Part shown: positions 8,539 to 18,872 of the stretch, in pieces
How positions within the stretch are numbered: position 1 is the first letter of the stretch
How the letters are laid out: the number at the start of each line of letters is the position of its first letter
Assembly (NCBI GenBank): GCA_027604005.1
Contig: JADGJT010000265.1
Span: forward strand, 1 to 25,668
Direction: 5' to 3'
Source: Dinochytrium kinnereticum
Lineage: Eukaryota; Chytridiomycota; Chytridiomycetes; Chytridiales; Chytridiaceae
DNA length: 25,668 nt
Notes under the pieces: model-generated
The model's database searches: none
Told to the model about the DNA's origin: nothing
The model's input: only the letters and a program-made list of their open reading frames with translations
Translations under genes and position numbers: made by a program

Positions 8539-11500
8539 CTACGAATCGAGATTTTTAAATAAATCGTCAATGGCCCTCTCAATATCCGTCACCTGATCTA
8601 TCTTCTCAATCTTTCCATCCACCTTCCCACCTCTCCCAACCCCTTCCTCCTCTTCCTCCTGATCCGTATTCTCCGAGCAAGAATCACTCTCCTCATCCCC
8701 CCCAATCTCCCCAACCCCATCCCTCATCAAAGACTTCTTCAACTCAACCAACTCATTCAACATGGAAGCCTTCCACGTTCCCTTATCCGCGTTTCCCTCT
8801 CCAACTCGAGTCAAAGGCGGCGCCGGGGGAGGTGGAGGCACCACTACACTGGATCGATGAAGCGACCCTGCTCGACGGATCGTTGAGACACGATCAACAG
8901 CTGTGTGAGTGCTTCCTATTGATGGTCGCGGTTGTTCTTGTGGCTGGGTGGGAGCGATGATTGTGCGGTGCCTATCAAAGGGTTTGTGGGGCCCTTCTTT
9001 AATGATCATTGTCCCACTGCGTGAGGGGATGGAGCAGGAGTCGGACGATAAGAGGGTATCGGTAGGATTGTAGGATTGGAAGATTGTCGTGTGGCGAGAT
9101 AGGATAGGTGTTTCGTCTGTGTTATTTAGAGGGTTAGTCTTCGGATATTAGGGCTTCTTTTATCGAATAAGGAAAACGTGAAAGGGGACTAAAAAAAACT
9201 AAAAATAGTAGCAGGGAAGGAGAGGGGAATAATTTTTTACCATCATGAAGCGGAAACTCCGTAACCTCCACCACGTCAAACCCATCCCGTCCATCCAAAA
9301 CGCTCGGAACCAATTTTCCAATCGATCTTTCACCATCCCCACTCTGTAGACTCCTCACAGTTCCCACAATAACCTCTTTCTTCTCCTCCTCCTCCTCAAC
9401 CTCCAGATCAGCATCGACATCCTCAACAATTGAAATAGCTGTAGTGACGGTATGCGACTCTTTGGCCACAGGGGCGATGATGCGTGGGAGTGAAGTCAGG
9501 AGGGATACCGGGTGGAGAATAGTGACGGGGATTTCGACTTGAATAGGTGAACTATAATTTTTATGCAGTGGAGGGAGAGGGTGGAAGTTTAGAATTGTTT
9601 TGCCCAAAGTTGTGGGGTTTTGGTCTCCAACAACGGAATAAGGATGGTTGTAAGAAACGAATGTAGGAAATGAGGTTACCATCCTCGTGGAGTTGCGGAC
9701 ACCTGCAGTACGTAAGACACGTCGACGGTGATACCGAACCTAACAGACCTGGTATGAATCTAAAACATATTAAACGCCACAGAAGAAAAAAACGATTAAT
9801 AAACGATTTAGAAGAAGAAGAAGAAAGGCCGAGAAATTAAGAAGAAAAAAAAGCTAAAGGGTAACCTCGAAATGAAAGACAACTACCGACCGGAATAGAC
9901 ATATCCAGCAACATCCTCCTCTTCTCCCCCGGTTTAATCCCATGCCACCAATCTTTACACCTCACAACATCCTGCTCAACATCATTCATCCAAGGCGCCG
10001 TGGGTTTAGAGTAAATGGCTAGGGTGGATGAGCGATCTGGTTTTCCGGAAAGAAATTCTTTTTCCATGACGATGTGGCGGGAGAAGTGGAGGGGATTCAA
10101 GAGTGGGGTTTCGCCGAGATGAGTCAAAGGGGTTTGGGATGTCCGCTTAAAGGTTTTCAGACGGCGAACGAGTGCAAGTTTGATGGACCGGATCTGATTT
10201 TATTTTCGTTAATGTTTTGTGTTTCCTGTTAGAACCAAAGATAGTTGCTTTTGATAACCAAAAGAAGGAGTTTAAAAGCCATACCTTTCGTTTACTCATA
10301 TTTTGTACATCGACCGTGACAAATGCGACACCACCAGCGACCCATGATCCAGCCACGATTCCGGATTCCTGACCAGCATCTGGAACGTGGCACTCTGCAC
10401 GGAGAGTGACTTCACCTCGAGTCGACGCCATCCAACCTCCGACCTCGACGCAAGTTTCAGAGGTTAACGAAGGGGAGGAGGTGAACGTTGGTGCGAGATG
10501 GCAGGGAGCATGCTCTAAAACTTGGATTTCACGGTAGGCGCCGAGAAAGTTTGGCTCTTTTATACCGAGCTTGACACGGGAGGTTCTGTTATTGATTTGA
10601 AGTGAAATTTGGTCAGTTGTCTAAAAGTACAAGCAGGGATTAGAAAGAGCGAGTCAAGTCGGAAGTAGATTATATTATCCTATCGTTAGACTCATCCCTA
10701 ATTGTCTATGGTTTTCTCTGTCCAAATCCCCTTCAAGTGCGCTCAATTCATTAAACTGACTCGCGCTACAAGTCACACAACTTACGCTGAGACAATGTAT
10801 CGAACCCCTCCAACCTTATTGCACCAGAAGGAACTTGGGATAGGCCCAGTCCTGCCACCATGTAGGCTGGCATCGGTCGTTGGAATGGAAAGCTTGAGCT
10901 TGAAAAGGAAGCTTGTGACGCCCTTTCTCGCATTCCACATGCCATGTTCATCAGGTATACCTGCGACCACGGCCTCGGTAGGGGCCAGTTGAGGAGATTG
11001 AAGAGCCTGACACCTTGACAGAAACAAATGTCTCAGAGGAACAGGAGACGCGGGGGATTGGGTCTCTGTATTTTTTGGTTATTTTTGATTGTTGAAGACG
11101 GTCAGACAATGAAAGCAGAAGAAGATGACATGGTGGCTGCGACGCTCGCCTGCAAGACCTAAAGCGCGTAATGCCAGCTCCTTTTGATTTATGCAGGAGA
11201 ATTTAGCCGTATATAACGGCTGAATGCGACTTTTTATCGCCAAGGTAATTACATGACAAGGCAGCTCACCTTCAAATCCACATAGGTAGACAGCAATCTC
11301 TCCCAGCTTGACACCAACATCCTTGTTACAAATGATGTCGACCCTCCCATCGACGAGGCCATCAGCAACAAAGATGGATCTGTCAATCGACAGCCTGATC
11401 TCAACACGGTCGTTGCAAGACTTGACGTCTGCGGGGTTTATGCCGAATGGAGGGATTGGGTATTCGTCTGAGGCTTTGAGCTCATTGGGACGGCCTGTGA

Positions 11501-11645
11501 CTGAATCGACGCTAAGGATGTTGTTCCTGTTGTTGTTGTAGGTGTTGTTGTTGTTGGCGTTGAGGGTGTCTGTGGAGTCGTCGATTCCGGCGGCTGCAGA
11601 GATGCTCCAGGCTGAGGGCGGCTGCGCGGTTGTCTGGTACTTCAT
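8539..11645 (-). CDS. arrestin-like protein (Arrestin_N and Arrestin_C domains)
   Basis: Six exons (11645-11270, 11065-10786, 10585-10285, 10193-9887, 9702-9241, 9116-8539) join in frame to 767 residues. An Asn-rich N-terminus (AAC repeats) is followed by the arrestin N-lobe: VEIRLSIDRSIFVADGLVDG, KLGEIAVYLCGF, then GMWNARKGVTSFLFKLKLSIP and YIVSA, the usual beta-strand order of arrestins. The C-lobe starts near residue 250 (GGWMASTRGEVTLRAECHVP) and runs to about 480 with a strand like PIQVEIPVTILHP. The tail is disordered, with a proline run and an acidic EEEEEE stretch. Fungal alpha-arrestins recruit Rsp5 to membrane cargo, often through PPxY motifs; none is seen here, so partner use is unclear. 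The long introns 1 and 2 (204 and 200 nt) are the least certain: intron 2 uses the AACAG acceptor before 10585 because it keeps frame and family sense. The TTG 12 nt upstream is not used as a start. Confidence 0.82.
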
Positions 11646-11885
11646 GATGCCTGCCAACGTATCTCTGAGGGACTTAAGAGCTCAAGAACCGTTGCCTATC
11701 TGGCTGCAGCGATGTTTGGCGCTTGGGAGGGTGAAGGGCCTGAGGGCAGGCAGGCAGGCAGGCAGGCAGGCAGGCGAAGGAATGTTTTGACGTTTGTTTG
11801 TACTGTATTTGTTTCCAAAAAGATTTGTCAACATAATCTCAGGATGTTGACAATCTCTTTGTGCGAATATCCCAGCAGCAAAACC
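11646..11885. promoter_or_regulatory. short divergent promoter with (GGCA)n microsatellite at 11745-11775
   Basis: Only 240 bp separate the arrestin ATG and the ATG of the surface protein gene on the other strand. Near the middle is an uninterrupted GGCA tetranucleotide run of almost eight units. Such a run in a compact two-way promoter is likely to vary in length between strains (inference). No clear TATA box is seen on either side. Confidence 0.6.
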
Positions 11886-13311
11886 ATGACGCTCATCCAT
11901 CCCCTCCTACCCGCTGCAGTGCTGCTGCTGCTGCTGCCGCTGTGAGTTATTCTGCGAATACTTGTTCAATATCCTGACCACCCGGTGATGCAGCGCTGAT
12001 GCCGCGAACTGGACAAAAGGCTCGCTCAACCTCCCCTTCTGGATCGGCGACTATTCAAACGCATCCGCCATTCAGTGCGAGAACACGACACTCGCACCGT
12101 CCTGCGTGTGAGTATTGCGCTGTTTCCGTCATTTGATTTTGCTTTTTTTCTTTTCTTTTCGATTCGCGGCAGCTTATTCTATCACTTGCTGAACAGAGCA
12201 CGATGCTTTGAGCAGTTCTCCATCACTTTGAGTGAGCCTGGATCACTATCTGCTGTAAACTTCTCCACATCAGCACCAGCAGCCGGCATTCCCGCTCAAT
12301 GCGAATGTAAGAATATTACTTGATTGTTATTACTGCACACCTTCTCCCTTTACAGCAAATGTTTCGAACCTTAACCTTATCTGTGAAAAAAGGCCCAACC
12401 ACACCATACATCATGGATATTGTATCAGTAGACTTTGGCAACGATCTAGCGCAAGTTACCACCCTCTCACCCGCAGGTGACCCTATCTTCTCTCTCAAGC
12501 ACAATATGACAAGCGACATGGATTTATACGTGACTGCTACATTCATAACAAACGATCATGGTCAATGCTCTGTCATGCTTGCCAAAGACTCGACAAGAGT
12601 CCAAGAATACCTAAGCAATGATATGATTGTTCCTTTTTGGCTTGGGCGGACCGCCGGGATTTATAGGTCCAGGCAGGCTTTTCAGTGTGGTGGAGAGTAT
12701 ATTGACCGAGCGACGCTCAAGTGCGCGTAAGTACAGAGCGAGACGTGTGAGTCACGAGAAAGTAAAGAAATCGCTTGATCTAGCGATGAGAGTAAGAGAA
12801 GCAGCATCATCCTTCTGCTAAAGCATATGCATAGTATATTTATATATTGGTACCTGGCGGGCAAAGCAAGCCATATAACGCACTTGACGCCCCCCAATAT
12901 TTGTCCTCTCGCGTCATATTCTGTTCATATGTGTATAGTGCTAAGACTCTTATTTTCCTTAGATCCCTCTGCTCCTCAAACTTCACTATAAGTATCAATG
13001 CCACCACCAACGTCGTGTTCCTCGACTTCCCAACCCCAACAAACTGCACATGTCCAAATCGAGTCGAAGCGTCCGGCATATCAGGATTCCCAGGATCCCT
13101 GCAATTCTATCCCTCAGGAAGAGTCGCCGTTATCAATGCTCCTTTGAACGGCCAAAACGTGAATGATATGCAGTCCATCGTCGACATCGTATTTTCAACA
13201 TTCGCGGAGCCCTTCGCGTCGTTTTATTTTCACAACAATGCTTTCTGTGGAGGAGGATATACGCCACCTTTTGAATATCCCGCCTTGCTCAGAACAAGAG
13301 TAAGGCTGTGA
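11886..13311 (+). CDS. secreted or surface glycoprotein, unknown family; apparent one-base frameshift
   Basis: The model has exons 11886-11941, 11994-12107, 12173-12306, 12356-12726 and 12963-13311. A signal peptide is clear: MTLIHPLLP, a CTG-encoded leucine core, and an AxA-type cleavage site before ANWTKG. The mature part is cysteine-rich and carries about nine N-glycosylation sequons (for example NWT, NTT, NFS, NVS, NMT, NCT), so it is probably secreted or at the cell surface. No C-terminal hydrophobic anchor is seen. Exon 4 starts in one frame (SNVSNLNLICEK) but all sense after the A6 run at 12386-12391 is in another (PTTPYIMDIVSVDFGND); one A fewer would restore continuity. Otherwise an acceptor at 12391-12392 keeps frame but loses the first part. 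Intron 4 is long (236 nt). The alternative acceptor at about 12198 for exon 3 also keeps frame. I do not recognise the family. Confidence 0.65.
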
Positions 13312-13479
13312 GGATGTCTATTCAATTTGCAAGGGAGCAAGTCGATAAAACTAAGCCAAGAGGAGAGAGCTAGCTGTGCTGGAATTTCACACAGCACCAT
13401 TTGATAAATGTTAATAGCATGAGAAATATATGAGAAAGAAAATAGAGCCTTTGGGCTAATAATCAAGCAAAACTCCACT

Positions 13480-13567
13480 CCCGTTCCATCCATCATGGAC
13501 ACTGAAAGTAATTTGCCCAAGAAGGACAATAATGACCCATGAGTTTTTGCCAACCTCCACAGGAATG
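13480..13567 (+). repeat. 88-bp repeat unit, copy 1
   Basis: The unit runs from CCCGTTCC to CAGGAATG and recurs with the same length at 13712-13799, about 85% identical by eye. A third start (CCCGTTCCCCAC) appears at about 13816 after a C-run. It lies 170 bp past the end of the surface protein gene. Confidence 0.8.
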
Positions 13568-13711
13568 AAGGCGCCCCCCCCCCCCCCCCCCCCCCCGCGA
13601 CGCCCCCATGGAGGGGGGGAGCGGGGGGGGAGGGCGGGGCGAGTGCGTGGGGGACGAGGGGGAGGGGGGGGGGGCGCGGGGGGCGGGGAGGNNNNNNNNN
13701 NAACCCCCCCG
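13568..13711. other. assembly gap (10 N at 13692-13701) in C- and G-homopolymer sequence
   Basis: A C-run (about 13573-13596) passes into a G-rich block (13603-13691), then ten Ns, then another C-run. Ten Ns is a conventional placeholder for an unknown gap. Base calls in these runs are not trustworthy. The long frames that cross it on both strands are poly-Pro or poly-Gly artefacts. Confidence 0.85.
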
Positions 13712-13799
13712 CCCGTTCCCACCAACATGGACCCTGAAAGTTATTTGCCCAACAAGCCCAAAAATGCCCCATGAGTTTTTGCCACCCCCCACAGGAATG
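13712..13799 (+). repeat. 88-bp repeat unit, copy 2
   Basis: This matches copy 1 over its full length without indels. Most of the dozen or so differences replace another base by C in this copy, and the copy is followed by a C-run (13801-13817) and the start of a possible third copy. This suggests either a C-rich minisatellite of about 104-bp period or base-calling errors beside the gap. Confidence 0.75.
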
Positions 13800-14148
13800 T
13801 CCCCCCCCCCCCCCCCCGTTCCCCACTGCATGCAGCACATTCCTTGGCGATCGTGTAGGTCTAGCGGCAAGTTGAGTGGCCATCACCGCGTTCAGAGTGC
13901 GTCCACAGCGCGTCGAGAGCTGCAGGAAGTGGCCGGAATGGATTGAGAGCTCTCCCAAAAAGCAGAAAGAATAATAATTTTTTGGGTGTTTGTTGCCGTC
14001 CCATTCATTCAACAAAAGAAAGCGATTTGATCAACGCACAACGCTGGTCTGACCCAACCCATCAGCCGCCACGCAACCTCCTCAACCCCCAGCAGGACCT
14101 CGCCTCTGCACATCACCGCTCGATACCAACAACCGACTCACGCAAAGA

Positions 14149-16324
14149 ATGGCGCCCTCAGTGCTGGTGCTTGGAGGCGTTGGCTTCATTGGACGCAACT
14201 TTGTGGCCTACCTGGTGGAGAACAACCTTGCCGGGAAGATCCGCGTGGCCGATAAAGCTCTCCCCGCCACTTCTTACCTGTCGCCTCTCCACAAGAAGGC
14301 CTTTGAGGACCCTCGCGTGGAGTTCAAGCAGGCAAACTTGGTCAACCCTGGTGAGGGCAGGCATTGTGTTTCAATGGGATGTGGGGGTGTTGGGGGAGAT
14401 GGGAGAGACTATTGGTTTTTAGCCTTCTGCCTTCTCCATAGTACTCTCTTAATCACAGGTCAATGCGATCGCACCTAACCCTTCTCCTTCCACTCACGCC
14501 CCTCGGCTTCGTCGGAGAAAATTACCTCGATTAACTCATCCCTTAACCTTCATACCCTCTTTTTTAGCAACCGTCGAAAAAGTCTACACCAATGACGACG
14601 GCACTCAGTTTGACTACGTGTTCAATTGCGCTGCAGAGACAAAATACGGTCAATCCGAAGAGGTTTATGATGAGAAAGTCTTTAACCTCTCTGTCGCTGT
14701 CGCCAAGGAGGCCGCGAAAAGAGGTGTTAAGGTTTTTGTGGAGATGAGCACTGCGCAAGTCTATGAGAGTGATAAGGTACGGGTATTACTTCCATATGCG
14801 TGTTTGGATAATGGATTTTGATTCTTTCTTGCATTCTTCTTTCCGCTTTTGTTTCGATGCTGGTTTCTTCTTTTTGTCGCGTTATAGAAACCTTCCAACG
14901 AGGAGAGCAAAGTCAAGCCTTGGACTCTTATTGCTAAGTACAAGATCAAAGCCGAAGAGGAGCTCAAAAAGATTGCCGGGTAAAATCTATCTTCGTTACC
15001 AGCACAATCCCAAGAGAAAAAAACAACCTTTTAACACACACATCCTCTTCTCTGCAGTCTAAATCTCATCATTCTTCGCCCCTCGGTCGTTTACGGTCCC
15101 GCTGACCTCCTTGGAATCAGTTAAGCTCCCCACCCTGTTTGCTACTCCGGAAAAAAGAGCCCCGTCGTCTAATATATCCTTCTTTTTTTTTGTTTTCGCC
15201 CCTTTAATCAACAGCCCCTCGCCTTATCATTGGAGCTGTCTACCGACAATTGAAGGAGGAGATGAAGTTGCTGTGGACCAAGGATTTGAAGCTTCACACT
15301 GTTCATGTTCTGGATGTTGTCAGGGCTATGTGGTCTGTAGCTGCTTTGAAGGATGAGAAAGGATTGAGGAGTGGACCTGTTAGTGGGTTTGAGCTTTACA
15401 ATCTTTCGGATAAAAGTGACACTGGTGGGTATTGCTGTTTCTACTTTTTCGTCAAAATGTTTTGACTACGACGGTGGTGGTGGCTAAACGCCAATTATGG
15501 AGAGAGTGTTGGAAACATTGGAAGAGTTGAAAAGGAAGGTGAATCCGAGAGTGTGACTAGGTGTCGAGAGCATAGAAAGAGTTTGAAGGAGCATTGATTG
15601 CTTTGCTTTCACCTTTTTGGTTCTCGGGAGCATGGAGTGCATTCCTTTCACCTTTTTTGGTTTTTTTTTCTTTGATATTACGGCCTTCTGTTGGTGGGAT
15701 GACGTCAAATTAATATCTGTACGTGATAGATCAAGGCTCGATCAACGCTCACCTTCAAGCCATTTTCGGGATCGACACCGGGTTCCAGGGAACTATCATT
15801 AGTCAATTTGCCAAGGTTTTTGCCTTCATCCTTCTTCCTCCTCTTACCGCATCCCATTTCCATGTCCTATCTTTAAAGTAGCATTCTGTCTTTGATGAAC
15901 TGATTTATTTTTATTTTTATTGATTTTATTTTTTGTTGGGTAGCTTAACCTGGACTCCGTCACCGAGGATGTGAACGACAAGCACCTCCAGCCATGGTCT
16001 GAGCTTTGCAAGGCAGCAGGTGTGACGAATACCCCGTTGACACCTTACCTTGATAAAGAGCTTTTAAAGGACAATGCGCTCAGTGTGGACGGAAGCAAGG
16101 TAACTCCCCCGATTTCGCCAGTCATTTTCTGTTGCCTTTTCTTTATTTGAATCCTGATCGTGTTTTGACCGTTTCTTTTTTTCTTTTTTTAATGCTTTTT
16201 ACTCAAGATTGAGAAAGCCCTCGGGTTCTCTTATACCGTGCCCACTATGACGGAGGCCTCTCTTCGTGAGGTTATTGCCAGGTTTGAAGAGACCGGAATC
16301 TGGCCAAAGGGGACAACCAAGTAG
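14149..16324 (+). CDS. NAD-dependent epimerase/dehydratase-like protein (extended SDR)
   Basis: Eight exons (14149-14350, 14568-14776, 14888-14979, 15058-15119, 15215-15424, 15730-15815, 15944-16099, 16208-16324) give 377 residues. The N-terminal Rossmann motif is LGGVGFIGRN (residues 8-17, GGxGxxG), with D39 probably binding the adenosine ribose of NAD (inferred). FNCAAETKYGQ (86-96) and EMSTAQVY (126-133) match the NAA-loop and catalytic Ser/Thr strand of extended SDRs; ILRPSVVYGP follows. The usual YxxxK pair is replaced by Y155-x-x-K158 in AKYKIKAEEEL, so the tyrosine seems shifted by one residue. The C-terminal half (HVLDVVRAMW, ELYNLSDKSDTDQ, DKHLQPWSELC) resembles a conserved fungal and animal group of unassigned SDR proteins (recalled, not searched). 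Substrate unknown; probably cytosolic. Intron 5 is long (305 nt); intron 6 uses a weak GTTTTT donor. Confidence 0.85.
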
Positions 16325-17527
16325 AAATGGCTCCAACAGTTTAGATTAAGGGGTTGGGGGGTAGGGGGTGTGCTTCGTCGTTTTCCCGGAGAGAGCTCGA
16401 GTTTTCGTTTTTCAGTTTTCAAGACTTAGGAGATTTGATATACCCGGGGTAAGGGTCGATTATGGAAAAAATAGAAAAAGAGGCTCGTGCCCTTCCCCGC
16501 AATTCTTCCACCCCCTTTTACTTTTTTTCCCCAACGACCACGTCTTTCGTTGGAGTTGCTCTTTTGCTTTATTTTATTAAAACTCTTCGCTTAACCTCTC
16601 TTTACATAGTTTTGTGACAGCTCTTCCCATTCCTTACTTTCCATCCTACTTTTGTCAAAATGGGGTTATCCTTTCTTTTTATCTTTCTTCTTTGTTGTCG
16701 TTGTCTTCCTTATTTTTTTCCCCCCTTCGCGCGAAGTTTTCAAATTTTATTGCCATTTTCTTTTATGGTTTTACGCCATGTCCAACTGTTTTTTCGTTTT
16801 TGTTGTCTTGTTTTGTTTTGGTTGTTTGCTTTTTTTACTTTTTTTTTCCCGTTGGCGCTCGTTGGTTCTGTTGTGATTACTAAAAAAAAATAAAACGGGG
16901 TATCGTTCAATTGGTATTGTTTTACATAACTTCTTTCCTTAGGACGAATGAAGGACGACGTAGGAGGTCACCTCATGGCAGGTTTATTTATAATAAACTA
17001 TCCATTGTTTTTCCTACCAAAAGGCTTACCGAACTCATTTATTCATTCGTGCACTGAATTACTGCTGATATGAAACTTTATATTATATTCGGTGGAGAAA
17101 GAATCAGGTGAGATAAGAAGGAAAAACGATTTCAACGACTACAAATAAATGAAAAACAAAGGCTGGTATCGGGCATAATAGACATGCTTAATGAACTTCC
17201 TGATCCAAATACCTACTGGAGCCTAATTCACAAGCCAACACCAACTTCCTTTTGCTCACCGCACCTACCATATTCTTGAAATGCTAAACCACTTTTGTTT
17301 CATGAAAGGCATACATACACTAGAGTTGACGATAATTATGATGTTTAAGTAGGATGTATTATGAAAATCGAATGTGCATGCATTGGGGTATTAAAGCCAA
17401 GGCTGTCTCGTAAATGAAAAAAAGATAATAAATCAAGAGAAAGCAGCCTCCTAAAAACAAAAAATAAAATAAAAAATAACAACAGGAAAAACAATGAAGA
17501 CCGGGATATAACAAGTACGAGAGTTTC
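16325..17527. other. intergenic region between convergent genes
   Basis: A T-rich 3' flank follows the epimerase gene (16480-16890, long T and TTTC runs), then AT-rich DNA up to the 3' end of the minus-strand gene. Open frames at 16614-16893 are poly-Phe/Leu artefacts of the T-rich strand. No RNA gene is recognised. Confidence 0.6.
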
Positions 17528-18460
17528 TCAAGAACTTCCCAAAGAAGTGGTACTCTTCGCTTTCTCCTTTCCGAACAAGATGGAAAAAACGTTTCCATTC
17601 TTTTCTTTCTGCGGTTTAGGCACCGTGGTGGCAAGACTCACACCTTGGGCTTTATAAGCGGCTTCAAGCTCTGCCTGACGTTCCTCCTGCCTTTCCTTCC
17701 CATCAGGAGTGGCGACCTGAGTCTTCCACGAAAACGCTCGCTGAACATCAGGCCCCTCAGATTCTGGCTCATGCTCCAAAATGGCGTTGAAGATGACAAT
17801 GATAGGGGTGCCAGGAATGAGGGGAGGCATACCCTTGACCATGGTGCTGATTGCGTCCTTGACTTCTCTGGCTTGATCTTCAAGAGAAAAGGTGGGAATG
17901 TAACCCGATCCAGTCAGGGAGGCAGAGGATTCGCCGAGGTTCATGGAGGAGTTACCGCCATTGACGAAAAGGCTTGAGCTATTGGGGTTGGGGTCCTCAG
18001 CGTCTGCTCTCAGACGCGCTTCGATTGTGATGCGGAGTTTGTGAGCCCCCTCTCGAGCCATGTAACAACAAGCGGTCCTCCCCACAGCTCTGACACGACC
18101 CGAGGATGTTCTCCTGACGCTTCGATGGTTGATAAGAGAAGGAGCAGCGTTTGGCCTCAACGACATTGGAGCTCTCCCTGTCGAGTTGGTAGCTGGAGCC
18201 ATGAGCGTCCCAGTCTTCTGCCTCATATGAAGAGCATCCTTTGTCCCAGACTCAACGAGCTTGCAAAACTTTTTAAAGGTCGTCATCATCTTCTGCTCAA
18301 CCATCGATTGAGGGTTGGCCTGCTGTGTAGGAGCCTGCTTCTGCTGCTCGAGACTGATCTTTTCAAAGGAGGCCTGGAAGGCCTTGGACTGAGCCGAGTT
18401 CTCTCCTGTAGCTCCATTCGAGCTGTTGCGTGAGGAATCCATCGGGTTTTCGTACGGCAT
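17528..18460 (-). CDS. intronless hypothetical protein, 310 aa
   Basis: One uninterrupted frame runs from ATG 18460 to a stop at 17528. Residues 1-50 are Ser/Asn/Gln-rich and likely disordered. A middle block (about 53-85, QKMMTTFKKFCKLVESGTKD) looks helical. An Arg-rich stretch follows (113-130). A better ordered core runs from about 131 to 230: CYMAREGAHKLRITIEARLR, a Ser/Asn linker, then EDQAREVKDAISTMVKGMPP and GTPIIVIFNAILEHEPE. The end is charged (EERQAELEAAYKAQG), with a Ser/Thr/Lys tail. There is no signal peptide or membrane helix. I do not recognise the family. The gene is divergent from IMPDH and shares its 412-bp upstream region. A second in-frame ATG at 18442 is possible. Protein-like composition throughout and the absence of stops support a real gene. 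Confidence 0.72.
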   Translation of the reverse strand: MPYENPMDSSRNSSNGATGENSAQSKAFQASFEKISLEQQKQAPTQQANPQSMVEQKMMTTFKKFCKLVESGTKDALHMRQKTGTLMAPATNSTGRAPMSLRPNAAPSLINHRSVRRTSSGRVRAVGRTACCYMAREGAHKLRITIEARLRADAEDPNPNSSSLFVNGGNSSMNLGESSASLTGSGYIPTFSLEDQAREVKDAISTMVKGMPPLIPGTPIIVIFNAILEHEPESEGPDVQRAFSWKTQVATPDGKERQEERQAELEAAYKAQGVSLATTVPKPQKEKNGNVFSILFGKEKAKSTTSLGSS

Positions 18461-18872
18461 ATTTGACTACAGCGGTGAAGATCAGGGGAGGGTGGAGCAA
18501 GCAACGAAGACGAACGTTCGCCTCATTCCGTGACACTCGCATAGTTGGGGCTCCAATCACACGCTCGGCAGTTGGAGCATCTTAACTTCCAAGAACGCGC
18601 AAATGCATTGTTGAGTATTAAACTGCCGATCCGTTGCCAACGCGTCTCGCGGGTGCTGGACGCGTCGGTGAGCAAGTCGCCCTCATTCAATCCGACGATT
18701 TGTCAGTCAGTGGCCGTGACAAACCCCCGTCCTCTGCCCCCTTTTTTTCCTTTTCCTTTTTTTTTTTTTTTCTTTTCTTGGGGTCAACGAGCGACGGCCC
18801 CCCTGAAAACAGTTCCCGACGACACCTCCCTCCCTCCAACGCCGTCCCCATCCGCACACATCCACACCTCAG
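18461..18872. promoter_or_regulatory. divergent promoter with long pyrimidine tract upstream of IMPDH
   Basis: A C/T-only tract covers about 18736-18779, ending roughly 95 bp before the IMPDH ATG. Pyrimidine tracts just upstream of the transcription start are common in strongly expressed fungal genes (established knowledge). The region also serves the minus-strand gene starting at 18460. Confidence 0.55.

Noticed and set aside
11918..11939. CTG repeat as an expansion-type repeat
   Set aside because: It is a short run that encodes the leucine core of a signal peptide, which explains it fully.
13230..14015. Long frames on both strands crossing the N gap
   Set aside because: They translate to poly-Pro, poly-Gly or poly-Arg from C/G homopolymers and contain Ns, so they are artefacts.
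16614..16893. Hydrophobic open frames that resemble membrane proteins
   Set aside because: All three forward frames of this T-rich strand read as Phe/Leu/Ser runs; this is a base-composition effect.
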